DNA of 64,000 bases, taken from the NCBI RefSeq assembly GCF_964204645.1, contig NC_134029.1, positions 19,858,450-19,922,449 of the forward strand, read 5' to 3'. Below the pieces are notes generated by a model. That model saw only the letters and a program-made list of their open reading frames with translations. It did not search any database and was not told the DNA's origin. This document shows, in pieces, positions 11,771 to 25,400 of this stretch (position 1 is the stretch's first letter; each line of letters starts with the position of its first letter). The position numbers and the translations under genes were made by a program. The DNA is from Tubulanus polymorphus (taxonomy: Eukaryota > Nemertea > Palaeonemertea > Tubulaniformes > Tubulanidae).

Positions 11771-14700
11771 TCAGTATTCGTAAAAACATTTTAGAAAACC
11801 GTATGCAAAGATGCGCACCGCTATCGCGTCTGTTCTCTTCCAAACGACATTTCCCGCTAAAGCAACCGGCGCAATGGGATATCTTGTTCTTATCGGTTCG
11901 TTTTTGATGATCGTTCCATCAGACGCCGCTGAAATATATTGAAATTCGGCCTTTGGTGAAGAGTTGTTCAGTGGCTTTAGATTTTACAAAACTTTTCGTG
12001 ATAATTCGCGTACCTGATGGTATTGGAGGCAGGAAAATATGTGTTCCGGATGCGACGCATCGGCGGCCGACGCCTTTCTTATCCAACATAAATCGGGCAC
12101 CGTTGGAAGTATCAGCCGGGTCGCCGCTCTGTTTGGCGTTACTGTAGAAATCAAGCGGAGTGCGATAGAAAAATCCACGATCCGACCAGTGTGAAAATGG
12201 GAATTCTTCACTTCCAGTACTGTTGTCTTTAACGTACGGCTTCGTTTCCTAAAGGGTATAACAGCGAGGAAAATTCTAAACACGAGTCCTTCAAAAAGAA
12301 CTTTTGAAAAATTGCCAAAGTTTTCGGAGGTAGTTTCTAGTTATGACTGTATATATTACGCTATAAGCGATTTCATAAGGATTCCAGTTCTGAAGGGGAG
12401 TCGTATAGATGATCTCTAACGGTATGGCGTATGCCCAACGTTGGGTTGCCAATTCACACCTTTCCGAGCGACCTCTTCCTCTGCAATGCTTGAGCTACAT
12501 GTGATGGGTAAAAACGAAATACAGTTATCGATTAAAAAAGTCTTATCACATAAATGAACAGTAAAATTCAAACGATTACCATGTATTATCATTTGATTAG
12601 AGGATTTCTACAACTATTAAAGTAAAAATACTTGATTTACGAAGGCGTTTCGATGATTATCAAATTACCGTTGCGGGTGCATATTTTGGTTGTGTTGTCT
12701 TCGCGAAAAAAACTGTTTCGTCGTGGAAACCACGCCTTTGTACCGTATCGCCCATTGCGTCTTTGCTGCCAGTTCGAAATACGCGGTGATAATATCCAGC
12801 ATTAAGTTTCTTTTCTCTATCATTGTATTGCTTGGTTTAAAAAAAAGAAAGATTATTTTACTTTTCAACCACCCGCCTTCAACAAAACAACTATTTCACA
12901 ATTGTGCGGGCTAATGAAAGATTTGGATATGGCATACCATTGCATAATCTGTACCAGTAATGCCGCCATCCAGCAATTGCGTTCCATACCCATTCGGGCC
13001 TGGTATTTCGGCCATTAGTTCGTCAAGTAAACCATATCGATAAATCGAATCTCTTTGGTTTTCTTTCGGTTGGTCTTTTGCTACTACCTTTTTATGAAAT
13101 ATTGAGAACAAACATGTTATTTGATAAAGAAAATGGGATCCTTAGCACGTTCATTAGTATACATTACTGTACACCAATGCCTCAGATGCTTTATTTATGG
13201 ATAACTGAAATCACTAAATTACATTGAATCTCGCTGCTCTAGAATTTGCGTAATCCTCCAGATTTCTGTTGAATGCCATCCTCACGTGGTAATCGTCAAC
13301 GAGCTTCAAACGATCAGTTGGTAGATCATCTTTTAACGGATGGCACAAGATACGATAGTTCCACTGCGCGTAGACGGGTTTATTGTCCTGGACTGTCAGG
13401 ATCATTGTCGGCAAATTCGATAGGTTTTCCAGGCGATGCTTTCGTCCAGTTGCCGACGAAAATTTTATCTGCAAACATTATTCAATTTTAGGTTATGTTT
13501 TGCAGTTCACTTCATGCGTGTACACTCGAATTGTACCTAATAAAAGCCTTAAAATCTGGTTCTCGTAGGAATTGTCCACTGAGATGATTTACAATGAGCT
13601 TTATCGGTCGTCTCACATTCGTTAGAAATCAAAGTGCGGTACATGTACATTTTACAAAATTTCAAAGATTGAAAAATGAAAATAAAAGAATTTATTATCT
13701 CCCCCTTCTCTGCCCACTAAAGCCATCTTCGGAAAAGAGGGTAGGTACCTTATCTTGCAGTTCAAGCCATGAAGCCGCGTCTATATGATGTCGATCACTG
13801 TCGAATGGTTCATCAATTGACCCCTGATCCGAAATTGTCCATGCGCCCTCTAAATAACACAATACCGGTCTGAAGAATGGTCGATAATCACGGTGAGTGA
13901 CATTCTGGTCTTGAAATGCCTTGAAGAATTCGCGCAATTCCGCACTCTATACATAATGAATCGAGAGGGCATTAAGAAAGTTGAACAAAAAAAAAGAAAA
14001 AATCCATTGAAATATCATATACATTGTCTTGAAATTTTTCGAACATAAAGTTTGCATTATATTGGCACCTACCTGTTCCTCTACTGTTCCAGTTACGGAA
14101 GGAGGCACTGGGGGGAATGGTATTTCGACTGTTTCTTTGTAATCGATCGTGTTATTGTTCACCACTGAAGCTGGCATTTTCATTTTGTAGTCATTGTGAC
14201 GCGTTTTGAAGAGGACGCCATTCAATACCGCTGATAATTCTCCCATGCCAACTGTGTATCTATGATTAGAATGTGTGTGGATGGAGAGCATTCGGTTTTG
14301 GGTATACGAGGTTGCCTGATAGGTCTTGGATCCTGTAATATGCAATAACCTATAATAAATAGTGGTTAATACTCGCACCGATCAGTCGCTTGCCGGTTCC
14401 GGCTGATTGGGAGACTGTTTGAATGAACCGGAAACGAAATTTCCAATTCTGTACTTCTCGATTTTAACAAACTGTCTGCCGTACATTTGACCTCCGATCA
14501 CAAAACTATGAACTGTACGTATTAAACCTCCTCACTTCCGCTTCCAATATAAAAGAAATGTCATAAATTAAACACACTGAACGCTGAATCTTTACTTGGT
14601 TCTGATCTGATCGGGAAAGGTACAACGAAAAGAAGCGTTGTGACAATGGATTCAAATTGGTGAAAAAAGTGAAACCATTAATAATTTCCACAATGAATTA

Positions 14701-15353
14701 CAACATACCAAAAGGATATACAAACATATACAAGTATGGGACATTTTAATATAATGCGGGGGAGATTAGATGAAGCCAACAAAGGCTTATAAAAGTTTCT
14801 AATCCCACACACAGATTCACACGAACAGACGAACACATGCACTTACGCACATACAGTCATATACCTACACAAAACATGTCACATACACACACATACACAG
14901 ACGCTGTCAATCACACTAACATACATACATTCTTGCACTCAGGTAACAGATGACAGATACAAAAGCATTAAAAATTAACTTGGAAAATTCAGAATTACAA
15001 GTTTTTTCTTGAAAATATGGATACACGAAAGATTTTTCAGACTTTTTGACAATTGTTCCAAGCAACAGGACCAGGAGACTTTTACAGAAAATTGAGCCAT
15101 TCACGTATTTCAGCACGTGGGATCACTTTATCTTACCTATATGCTGTAACCTGATGTTGACAATACCGGAGTTCCCATCATTTCTAACTCGGTCTTCGTT
15201 GTACATTTGCAGAAGCATCACCTGACGGGATAGATGACCGAGAGTCTTTTTCAGATCGTTCAGTTTGTCTTCCCATTCGCACTGTTTAGTTTGCATCGCG
15301 TTTTGCAAAACTATCACCATAAAGACGGCGAACCTAGATATCGCAATTTTCAT
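11771..15353 (-). CDS. Secreted protein of an uncharacterised invertebrate family, nine exons
   Basis: Exons on the minus strand: 15353-15137, 14332-14073, 13946-13749, 13468-13223, 13087-12938, 12809-12669, 12488-12360, 12248-12014, 11928-11771. All joins are GT-AG and in phase, giving 1734 nt and 577 residues. The protein opens with a hydrophobic signal sequence (MKIAISRFAVFMVIVLQNAM) and has no later membrane segment, so it should be secreted. A short helical stretch follows, then a long globular body with motifs VGMGELSAVLNGV, CYLEGAWT, AQWNYRILCHP, YGLLDELMAEIPG and WAYAIPLEIIY. I recognise these, from memory only, as conserved across a lophotrochozoan family of unknown function; no catalytic signature is apparent. 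The acceptors of exons 5 and 7 are weak. An alternative last exon may exist at 11630-11544. The gene is convergent with the receptor gene. Confidence 0.85.
14790..14935. repeat. Imperfect CA-rich simple repeat
   Basis: A run of cacaca, acatac and cacat words in the first intron of the secreted-protein gene (between exons 15353-15137 and 14332-14073 the intron also holds this stretch). Low-complexity only. Confidence 0.5.
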
Positions 15354-16472
15354 GATTGCTCTATAAGTCTAAAAACTAAAAAAAAGGTTATTTCTTCAAA
15401 TTAAAGTTTATATTATACCTTAATATCTAGAATTTACTACATTATTGATATAGCGAATCAATGTGAATTTTTCTACATACTTACGTGTAGATATAAATAT
15501 TTTTCAGAAAAATATTCTACGTCAATATTCTTCAGATGACTATACTTTCAACAAAACATCCCTCTCACGGAATAAGCAGAAGAGAAATGGCGCATGTTAT
15601 TCACAGCCGTTATCTTATAAACATTTGCGAGAGTTTATTAAAGATTTATTGATGGTCAGGGGGTGTGCTTATATGGGATACTTCATTAGTCAAAAAGATC
15701 TTTAACGTAATAAAAGATGCGCAGGTGCATAATGTTTGTGCTTTTAGATTGACAAATGGAGTGATATGAAGTGCGATTATCCATTCTACACATTTCAAAT
15801 TCCACAAGGAACGCCGTAGGTATATTTATACCGACGTAGGTATATTTATTTGACGACACAGCTGCGTGAAATCGAAGCCTTATGGGTTTTCGATAATAAA
15901 GATCTGGGCATAATTTAATTGAATATATATATATATATATATAAAGTATAGACTGTTATTAATTTTCCGTTGATTAATAACCCAATAAAAGCTCGGATAA
16001 TCACATTTTATGATATCTGAGCACGAAAATTATACGTCCGTCCCTTCTATATTTTCAGCGCGCTCTAAAAATCGTTCCAAATTGCCTTTGAAAAGGCCTA
16101 TCCTCCGTCTGGACTTCTTACATTGATTAAACTCCATAATTTTGATTTATAGGAAAATAACTTACTGAAAAAAACTTTCAATAAATGTGAAATCAGTTAT
16201 TAAAACGAACTATTGAAAAGAATGGAAATCGCGAATTTTGCCCCGCTAGTAGACACCCGAGTCTTTTCTACGATCTTTTTCCTAGGTAAGGATCAGCCAT
16301 CATTTGCATTTTCCATTGATAAGTTCTTATTGTTCACAGTTTTATATCATTTTTTAATTTATTCTTTTGACTTATGTGAAGTTTGTTAAAGATATCTTAT
16401 CCTAAGCCGTTGAAATCGCCGCTTTATAGATGCCGAATTTCGCCTAGGAATAACAAGGCCTCTGAATCAAAG
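15354..16472. other. Divergent intergenic region between secreted-protein gene and TARS1
   Basis: The secreted-protein gene leaves to the left and the synthetase gene to the right, so both promoters should lie here. An (AT)n run sits at about 15924-15942 and a short direct repeat (gtaggtatattta) at about 15818-15850. No TATA box could be assigned with confidence. No exon seen. Confidence 0.4.
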
Positions 16473-19400
16473 ATGGCGGACGACGTGGCAACCGGCGTGA
16501 AAAATCTCTCCATCGACCAAGACGAGAAAAAGGCATGAAACGTTCTGATTATTTTATTCTTTCTCTATCGAAAGGAAAGCTATGCTTAGTCGAGCAAATA
16601 ATCTTCATCTCGTCGTGAAACGTATCGGATTCACTGTCTTTCAAAGAATGAGTTTTCAATCGGTGTGTGTGGTTTCATCATCGCTCGGGTTACGCTGAGT
16701 ACCGCAATGGTCAATTTCAATTACCGGGTTTTCTGAGATTTTACTGATTTTGGGGAGAAATTGTATAGATAATGAATGATTCAATGCGATTTAGACTCCC
16801 CTTATATGTGTATAGTGGATAAAACTCGGGAGAATTAATTTGGAAGATAGCTGAAACAGGATACCGCCTGTTCTTGGGCCTCGCCTCTTTCTAACAGTAA
16901 CATGTCAATTCAGTTCATAAATTCAAAGATCAGTAAAAATCATCAAAAGGCCTAATATTGTTGTAGCTGAAGAACAGTAGGCCCTTAGTTGAATGTCATA
17001 TAACAAATAAGCTGAACATTTAGTATTGAAATACAACATTGTCCCCAACTCTTTGATTCCCTGATTCCTGAAAAACTTCTACGGAAAATGCTTCTAAAAA
17101 AGCTTAAACTCCTTTGATTTGAGCAAAATGCCTGAAAATCCATCAATTTTGAGTAGTAAATAAGTAGAAATTCTTGTCTAGTTCGTAGTTGTACAGTAAA
17201 CTAGGCCTATGCTTAGGCCTATATGGTTGCGGTCAGCATTTGTTATGGGATATGAAAGTGGTGCAGATGCTTTCTCAAAATTTCAAATTTTCTCCTTTAA
17301 AAGTCCTTTACATGTAGGAACGACTGATCCGTAGGGCCCTGTGTGACAATCCACGCCAAAAAGAAAATTGGAGCCATTATAACTTCTAGGCCCTATATAA
17401 TGAATGAAGAGTAGATACAATTTAGATGTTCGTAGTTCAATCATCAAAGAAACATCTCACAATGAATTACCCTAATTTGAAGGTGATTTTTGGTGATTCT
17501 GAAAATTCACATTTATTAATTAGGCCTAAAGCAAAATCTATTTTTATCATGAATGACTGATGAAATAATTAGGGTGATCAAAGGTTGAGGTTTCACTTGG
17601 CTGATGTAATAGCATAGCCAATTACTAAATCGATCAAAGGTCATAACAAGTAATGTTATTTGTTGACCATAACTGAAATGACTATCAACAGTGGGGAAGT
17701 TGTTTCGACAAGTTCAGATCTTTGATGTTATTTTCGTAAATTCATGTTTCAGTCGGCTCCAATGGAAAAGAAAAAGAAGAAACCAGAAGCTGCTGGCAGT
17801 GGCGATTCATATCCACTTGAGGTACATTTCATAGGTCAATGAAATTTGAATTACGGATGAATTCGAAGTGGAGCCCGATCAGATTCCCGGTTGTAAAAAT
17901 GCAATTTACTTGGAAAATAAATTGAGACGTCATTGATTAATATTGAATCGACTCTTCTTAACCTCAGGGTTCATAGTGAGTCTCAATATAGTGCTTAGTT
18001 CTGAAAATTCTAATAAGGTCCTTAAAAATGCTTCCTCTTCACAAAAATGTCAAAAAGTGATTTGCCTAAAAAGTTCTAACTTTTGACTTATGGTAATAAA
18101 AATTATCTTTTTTGGACATAAATTTGGGCTTGGTGATTTATTTTATTGTAGATTAGGACGGGCCACGGTCTGATATGATAAGAAAATAGCCACTTTTGCC
18201 TAACTTAAATGCTTACTTTTACTATTAAAAAGTGCTTACTTTAGCTTTAGCTTTGAACCCTGTAATTTACAATCCGAAATTCACATTTGATTTATAGATG
18301 ATGCCACCACCGGAATTCATAGCCGCGCGCGAAATTCTATGGAATAAATTGAAAAAGGAATACGACGATTGGGTTCAAAAGCAAGAACCCGCAGCCATCA
18401 AAGTTACCCTTCCTGACGGCAAGGAAGTTGAAGCCCAGTCATGGCGTACAACCCCGTATGAAGTCGCCAAGGGTATTAGGTAGGATATTTTACATTCAGT
18501 TGTTCAAGGGATATTGAGTTTTTAAATCTCGATCCAAATTTCAACCCGCAACCATGGGTAAAGCTGGTGCTGAGTGGATTTTCTCAAGTTGCTGAGTGGA
18601 ATTTCTCAATTTGCTGAGTGGTTTTCTTCTTGTTTTTTCTAGCCAAGGATTAGCTGATAGTGTCGTCGTAGCTAAAGTCAACGGTGAATTGTGGGATTTA
18701 GATCGACCGTTCGAAAAAGATGCCGCCCTACAACTTATCAAATTTGACGACGACGATGGTTTGTATTCGATTCATTTGACGTCGTTCATCTTTTCAAATT
18801 TGTCCAGACTCGTGGTTTTAGACTGAGGCATGATCTTTTAAGACTATTCCAAGATCGTGTTCGTAACCAGGGCCTATAAAACTTTTCTCTAGTTACCGAA
18901 AATGGTTTAGGATTGTTTTAACAAATGCATGGTCTCTTAAAATGGCCCTTAATAGTGGCTACAATGCTTATTCCCCGGAGCAAAAATATGACCAAACTTA
19001 TAAGGTATACCTGCTCTTCTTTTTTATCTTAGGTCAGTACGTATTTTGGCACAGTAGCGCACATATACTCGGTGAAGCAATGGAAAGACATTATGGAGGC
19101 CATTTGTGCTACGGACCCCCAGTTGAAAACGGCTTTTATTACGACATGTGGCTCGAAGGACGGTGTGTATTTAATTTTGTTACGAAATTGCGTTTCGAAA
19201 TGTGAGAAGAGTGAGACAGAATTTAGGAAAGCATCCACGGGTATCTAAATTCGAATAATCCTCTCGTTCTTCAGGCAAGTTTCATCTCACGATTTCAAAA
19301 ACCTAGAAACCGTAGTGAAGTCGGCGATCAAGGAGAAACAGCCGTTTGAACGCCTTGAAATGAAAAAAGAAGATCTGTTAGAAATGTTCAAGGTACGTCG

Positions 19401-22400
19401 CGCTTTTAAGTACCGCGTCCAGAACTTTCCACTCAATATCTGTTAGCGTGTATTTCAGTTCAAAGCAGTTCCTCCTCATATCTATTCAAATGGCTTGTTC
19501 GTTTCAGTACAATAAATTTAAACAGAGAATTTTGAATGAAAAAGTCACCACTCCGACTACAACTGTGTACAAGTAAGTAAAAATATGTACAACGATACGA
19601 ATAGCGTTTTTTATAGGTTATCACCAGGTTAATACGGCTTCTCCACGAATCTTCTCAAAGATATATATGAATCAGAAAACAGGTGTACATTAGACTAACT
19701 AGAATCCCATTTTCTAAGCACGTTAGTCAGCTTGTAGGATTTCATTGATTCAGTGCACACTGTGTTTTTACCAATAAATTAACCTCGATTTCCCATTTCT
19801 CGCAGATGTGGCCCGCTTATAGATTTATGCCGCGGTCCTCACGTACGACATACCGGAAAAGTGAAATCATTTTCAATTACAAAGGTATTAAATCAATTCA
19901 TACTCGCTGACATTGGGTGACGTTCTGGCCCCTATCCTAAACCTAAATCGGTGTTCCCTTACAGAATTCGGCTACGTACTGGGAAGGCAAGTCCGACGCC
20001 GAGTCGTTGCAACGGATTTACGGAATTTCGTTTCCCGACGCGAAACAGATGAAAGAGTGGAAGAAGTTCCAGGAAGAAGCTGCGAAAAGGGATCACCGTA
20101 AAATCGGAAGAGTAAGTGAATAGAAGACTGATTGCTAATTTCTCTAATCTTAGTGCAGTATCTGGTCAATTCAGGGAAATATCTATATTCCCATCAAGTG
20201 ACAGGTTTTAGAAGGGTGGCCGGCCCTTTAATTTTTACATGCGCCCCTCTGAAAATCAGCCACCCCTTATAAAATATCTGCTGCCCCTACCTGAGTGGGT
20301 GTCAATGTTCTATCAACGTTGACAAATGCTTTGAAAAATATTGAGCAAATGTGAAAAATAGAAGATTTCACCAAAATTTATAGTTTAATATTGTAAGTTC
20401 TTTTTTGGGGGGTGGACTTGTAGCCTTGCTACTTCAGCAGCCACGATATCATATACGTACACCTAACAGTGAATGCAGCCCCTTTAGAATTCCATCATAT
20501 GGTGGAGAACAATTCCATCTGAGTCTTTATTTCGGGTAAAACCATTCGAGTCAATTCTCACGTTTCAATGTTTGTTGCGAATCTCCTTTTGTAGGATCAA
20601 GAATTGTTTTTCTTCCACGAACTGAGTCCGGGCAGCTGTTTCTTCCTGCCGAAAGGAGCCTTCATCTATAATACGCTTGTCGATTTCATTAAGGTAATTA
20701 TGAATCTTGACGGTTAGCTTGAGCTTTGTTTGATTTTATAAAGTTGTTTCTCGGCAAAACAAAACAAAATTAAAATTTTGAAACATTTTTTAGGGCGAGT
20801 ACAGAAATCGTGGTTTTCAAGAAGTTGTGTCGCCGAATATATACAACAAAAAGCTATGGGAAACATCTGGACATTGGCAACACTATTCTGTAAGTTACTC
20901 GGGTATATGAATTTCACTAGCACAGTTCAATTGATTCTACGACTTATTGATTTGTATTCTTTCGTTCTTTTGTACGTTAGGAAAATATATTCCAATTTGA
21001 AGTTGAAAAAGAAATCTATGCGTTGAAACCGATGAATTGTCCTGGCCATTGGTGAGTTACCGGATAGTCAACTATCCCTCAATAATGATATCCTTAAAAA
21101 GTCGATACAGTAGTCTCCGCTCAAGTCAAATCCAATCTACTCTGATAACCCGGGTGTTTGTTGAAACATTTATTGTGACAAAATATATGAAATATGTAAC
21201 ATCTATCAGGGATGAGAATTCCCCGCGGATCCGCGGTTTCCCGCGGATTTCAGTATTGAAAAATATCAATTTTCCAAATAGTCCAAAAATGATGTAAAAG
21301 TATGGGGGGGGGGGTGATGATCTCACTCAATTGGTCCGGCGCGATCGGTAATCAGGTGAACCGTAAAAGCGTTCAGTGCCTGTTTTACTTATCGTCACGT
21401 AAAAGTATCGCATTTCAATGCATATTCATTGCAACACAGTGGTTTTGTATGTACATTTGTACTACAATGAGTTTGTATGTATTTTATCGATCGGTTGCAG
21501 ACACGCACGCACAGCAACAGTAGTAACGTATATAGGTCTACTTACTGTTGCTGCGTGTGTGTGGCGAACGCTTTCGTATTATACACTACTTGGTGATGAT
21601 TTTTAGTGAGCATTCATCGGCGCATTTTTACTGCAATAATTCAGGGCTCGACCCGTAATGCATGAGATGCTGAATGTCATCAAATGAGGATGTACCACAT
21701 TGGAACTAATAGCCATTACCTTCCAAAATATAATAGTCATTCATGGGTTCAAGATCGGAAAAGTGCTCTAAGTGCTCGGAAAACGTATTTAATTTCTAAA
21801 ATTTTCTTGGGGGAGGGCCCCCAAACCCCCCCCCCCAATTAGCTTCGCGCCTTCGGCGCTCGCTAGTGCTGACGGCTACGCCGTCAGCTGGTTCGCGTAT
21901 GTCACTCAAGCAAATAAACCCGCGGATTTTACAGGTCGGCGTTCTCATCCCTGATCTATAGCGGATATCACTAAAGTTGGAAGAATTTTAACGGTCCCAA
22001 TAGGTCTGAATTGAGCGAAGCCTTTTGTAACAGCATATCCAATGATTATGTGCTGCATCTCTCTGTGTTTCAGTCTTATGTTTGGCCATCGTCCGCGATC
22101 GTGGAAAGAGTTGCCGTTAAGGATGGCTGATTTCGGCGTTCTGCACCGCAACGAGTTATCCGGCGCGTTGACCGGGCTTACTAGAGTGAGACGATTCCAA
22201 CAGGACGACGCGCATATTTTCTGTCGACCTGATCAAGTAAGTGGGCTCGACCATTTTATGACGTCATATTAGAAATTAGAGACAGATATTGCTTCATAGA
22301 TCCGACCACTTTATTTGAAATACAAGCTTTTGCTACTAATGCATATAACAGAGTCGCCAACCATTCCTGATTTTCATTACCGGTATTTTGTTACTATCTT

Positions 22401-25400
22401 GTAAAAAGTGATGTGATTTGTTCGATGCAAACAGAAATTGTGAAAGATTGTTACTAAGGTTCATTACTTTGATTACTGATAATTTGAACATTTTCTTTCA
22501 TATCTCAATGAAATATGATTAAAAACTTTTCACCGATAGCACTTTGCAGCGGTTGCAGCCCTGATAGAAGCTTCGTCAGTTAAATGAGTTTAGTCAATGC
22601 AGAAAAAACAGTCACTACAGCGTCATTCATACCAAAATGTGGTCAAACCAAAATTCCTTAACTAACATACCGTCGTATGCTTGTCTCTTCGTGTAGGTAG
22701 GTGATGAAATGAAGGGTTGTATCGACTTCTTGAAGAACGTCTACGGAATTTTCGGATTCACGTTCAAACTTTACTTGTCTACGCGACCGGAGAAATATCT
22801 CGGCGAGATTTCGCAATGGGATACAGCTGAAGATGTACGTTGAGACCTGTCGTCGCTTTTCGAAATCGAGATACATATGCGGCTGTGCCATGCATTCATT
22901 CTTTTGATATTTCATTTGTCATTACGATTGTATTTGTAGGCTTTGAAAACTAGTTTGAATGCATCTGGATTCCCGTGGCAGTTAAATGAAGGCGATGGAG
23001 CGTTCTACGGACCTAAGGTAAATAGGGGCCACTCGTTTCTGTGGATATTCTTAATGTTCCATTGATTTTGAAAACGAATTTGCTGAATTTAAGTTGAGGT
23101 TTCATCTCTCAATGCCTGACTTGGGGGCAGTCCTGAAAAACCAGGGAGTGCCAATCATTTCTCGGAATATTTTATCCTTGTCCAGCCTCCCTGATTGTTG
23201 GCAGCTTCGACCTAGCAATACCAGTAATTGCAATCTAAATCTACAGAAATATAAAACATGTATAATACCTGCTCTCCCTGCTAATTACCATGATAATATA
23301 GTTGTTAATACTAATCACAGAATCCTTCTTACTTGGTAAACCGATGAGGTCGGCGAATTTTACTAAAACTGATTTGGAAAAACCTTCTATTTCTTTTATT
23401 CGCTTATCAGTATACAAAACTAGGAAAGCCGAAATATTTGCAGTCCCTGAAATATTTTAAGTACCTGAGTATACTATATTAATCTGTATGGCAGTGTTTC
23501 ATATTGGAATTGTTTAAAATTTCAGATCGACATCACGATTTTTGACGCGTTGAAGCGCGCCCATCAATGCGCTACGATACAACTCGATTTCCAGTTACCT
23601 CAACGATTCGATCTTCACTTCGTGACGTAAGTTCAACGGAAACCGTTAACGATTTCGGTATTTGGTCGGATTGTTCGTATTATTGGTTGTTTAATTTCTG
23701 CATTTTTCCAGCGGCGAAGAAGGAGGCGACAAACAGCGTCCGATAATCATTCATCGAGCCGTACTCGGATCCGTAGAACGTATGATCGCGATTCTGTGCG
23801 AAAACTATGGTGGCAAATGGCCGTTCTGGCTGTCTCCGCGTCAAGCCGTCGTTATTCCGATCGCCCCGGTATTTGATGACTACGCCAAACAAGTAAGTGC
23901 TAAGATTTCGCGGTTTTTTGGCGGATATCTGAACATCAAGATCCAGTCGGGGTCATTCATTTATTACGTACGCATTAGGGGAGGGGGAGGGGTCAGTGCA
24001 ATTGCGTACTGTAATGCTTAATGTATACGAAAAAATGAAAAATTCAAATTTTATGCGTACGTAATAAATGAATGATCCCGTTCCAAAATCGTGAGTTAAC
24101 TCTGGGTGAAATTAGTTCATTTTCAATGAGTTAACTCTGGGTCAAATCTTAACGCACAACTGTGGAACTGGATCCAAGTTGATATCGAATTGTATTTTCA
24201 TAATTGGGAATTCAAAATGTTGGCGCGAAAACTTAGAAATCAACAGAACTAATAAAAATACTGTAATTAACCAAATTTGTCTCGAACTTTATTTTGACAG
24301 GTAAAAGATGAAATATACGCAGCCGGATTTCAAGTAGACTGTGATCTGGATCCGGGCACAACGCTGAACAAGAAAGTCAGAAATAATCAACTGGCCCAGT
24401 ACAACTTTATTTTAGGTATGTGATTATACTGTCACTGTATAAGTAAATATTTGTTTTGACAGTAACTAGTATTAAACAAACTAATGACGATTCTCAACAG
24501 CGCAATTAGAATTTGCTGAGAAAAGTGGCCAGCCTAATGGATTATTCAATTTACTGAATCAAATATGTCATTTCGATTATCGCGTATCAGCGTAACTTTG
24601 GACCAGCGAATGAGAAATGTGTTTTAGCAAAATCATGCGAAGGAATAAATGCCACTCGCCTGCGGGGCAAGCATATCTGAAATTTCTCTTGCCCCCTTGA
24701 AAAACAACTTGCCCTACTAGTGACAGGCACTCCAATTGGTGGCACAATCATCGGTTGTATCAAGTGGGTAAAGAAAGCGTTGAGACATGAAATTGCACTT
24801 GCCCGGTGGACGAGTGATAATGATAACCTACTTGCCCTAATTAGCATATACTTGTCCCGGGCAATCGGACAAGTGCGGAGATCGGACCCGGCAGTTCGAT
24901 AGTAATCTGACTTAACTGGATTATAAACACTCGACATGAACTAATCTCCTTGTTCTAACTTAAAAGAAAACTGTTGAACTGGAGGTTGATCTTTCTTGTC
25001 GAAGTTTGCTTAACCCTTTCAGTGCTGACTTATCAATACCCTATAGTACTGGAGATAATTTGAAAATGTTTAAAAATTCCACCCTAGTGTGTTGAATAAC
25101 AGGAATACCACTGGTAGTGTGTCCACACCGTGGTGCGGTGTATCGTTAATTACTGGTATTTCACTATGTTTGACAGGTGCTGCCATCTTTCAATAGAGAT
25201 AAAAACTAATTACTAATTCCATCAATACACCGCAGTGCGGTGTACTAGCAAAATACATCACCGATTCATACACCGCACTGCGGTGTAGATGCACTGAAAG
25301 TGTTAATCATTTACGATTTTATTTCGTAGTCGTCGGTGAAAACGAGAAGTTGAACGGAACGGTGAACGTACGCACTCGAGACAACAAGGTACACGGCGAA

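Noticed and set aside
11811-11942. Plus-strand 43-codon frame with a signal-like hydrophobic stretch (MGYLVLIGSFLMIVPSDA)
   Set aside because: It is the exact antisense of the last exon and intron of the secreted-protein gene, whose frame fits the family; the plus frame is a shadow.
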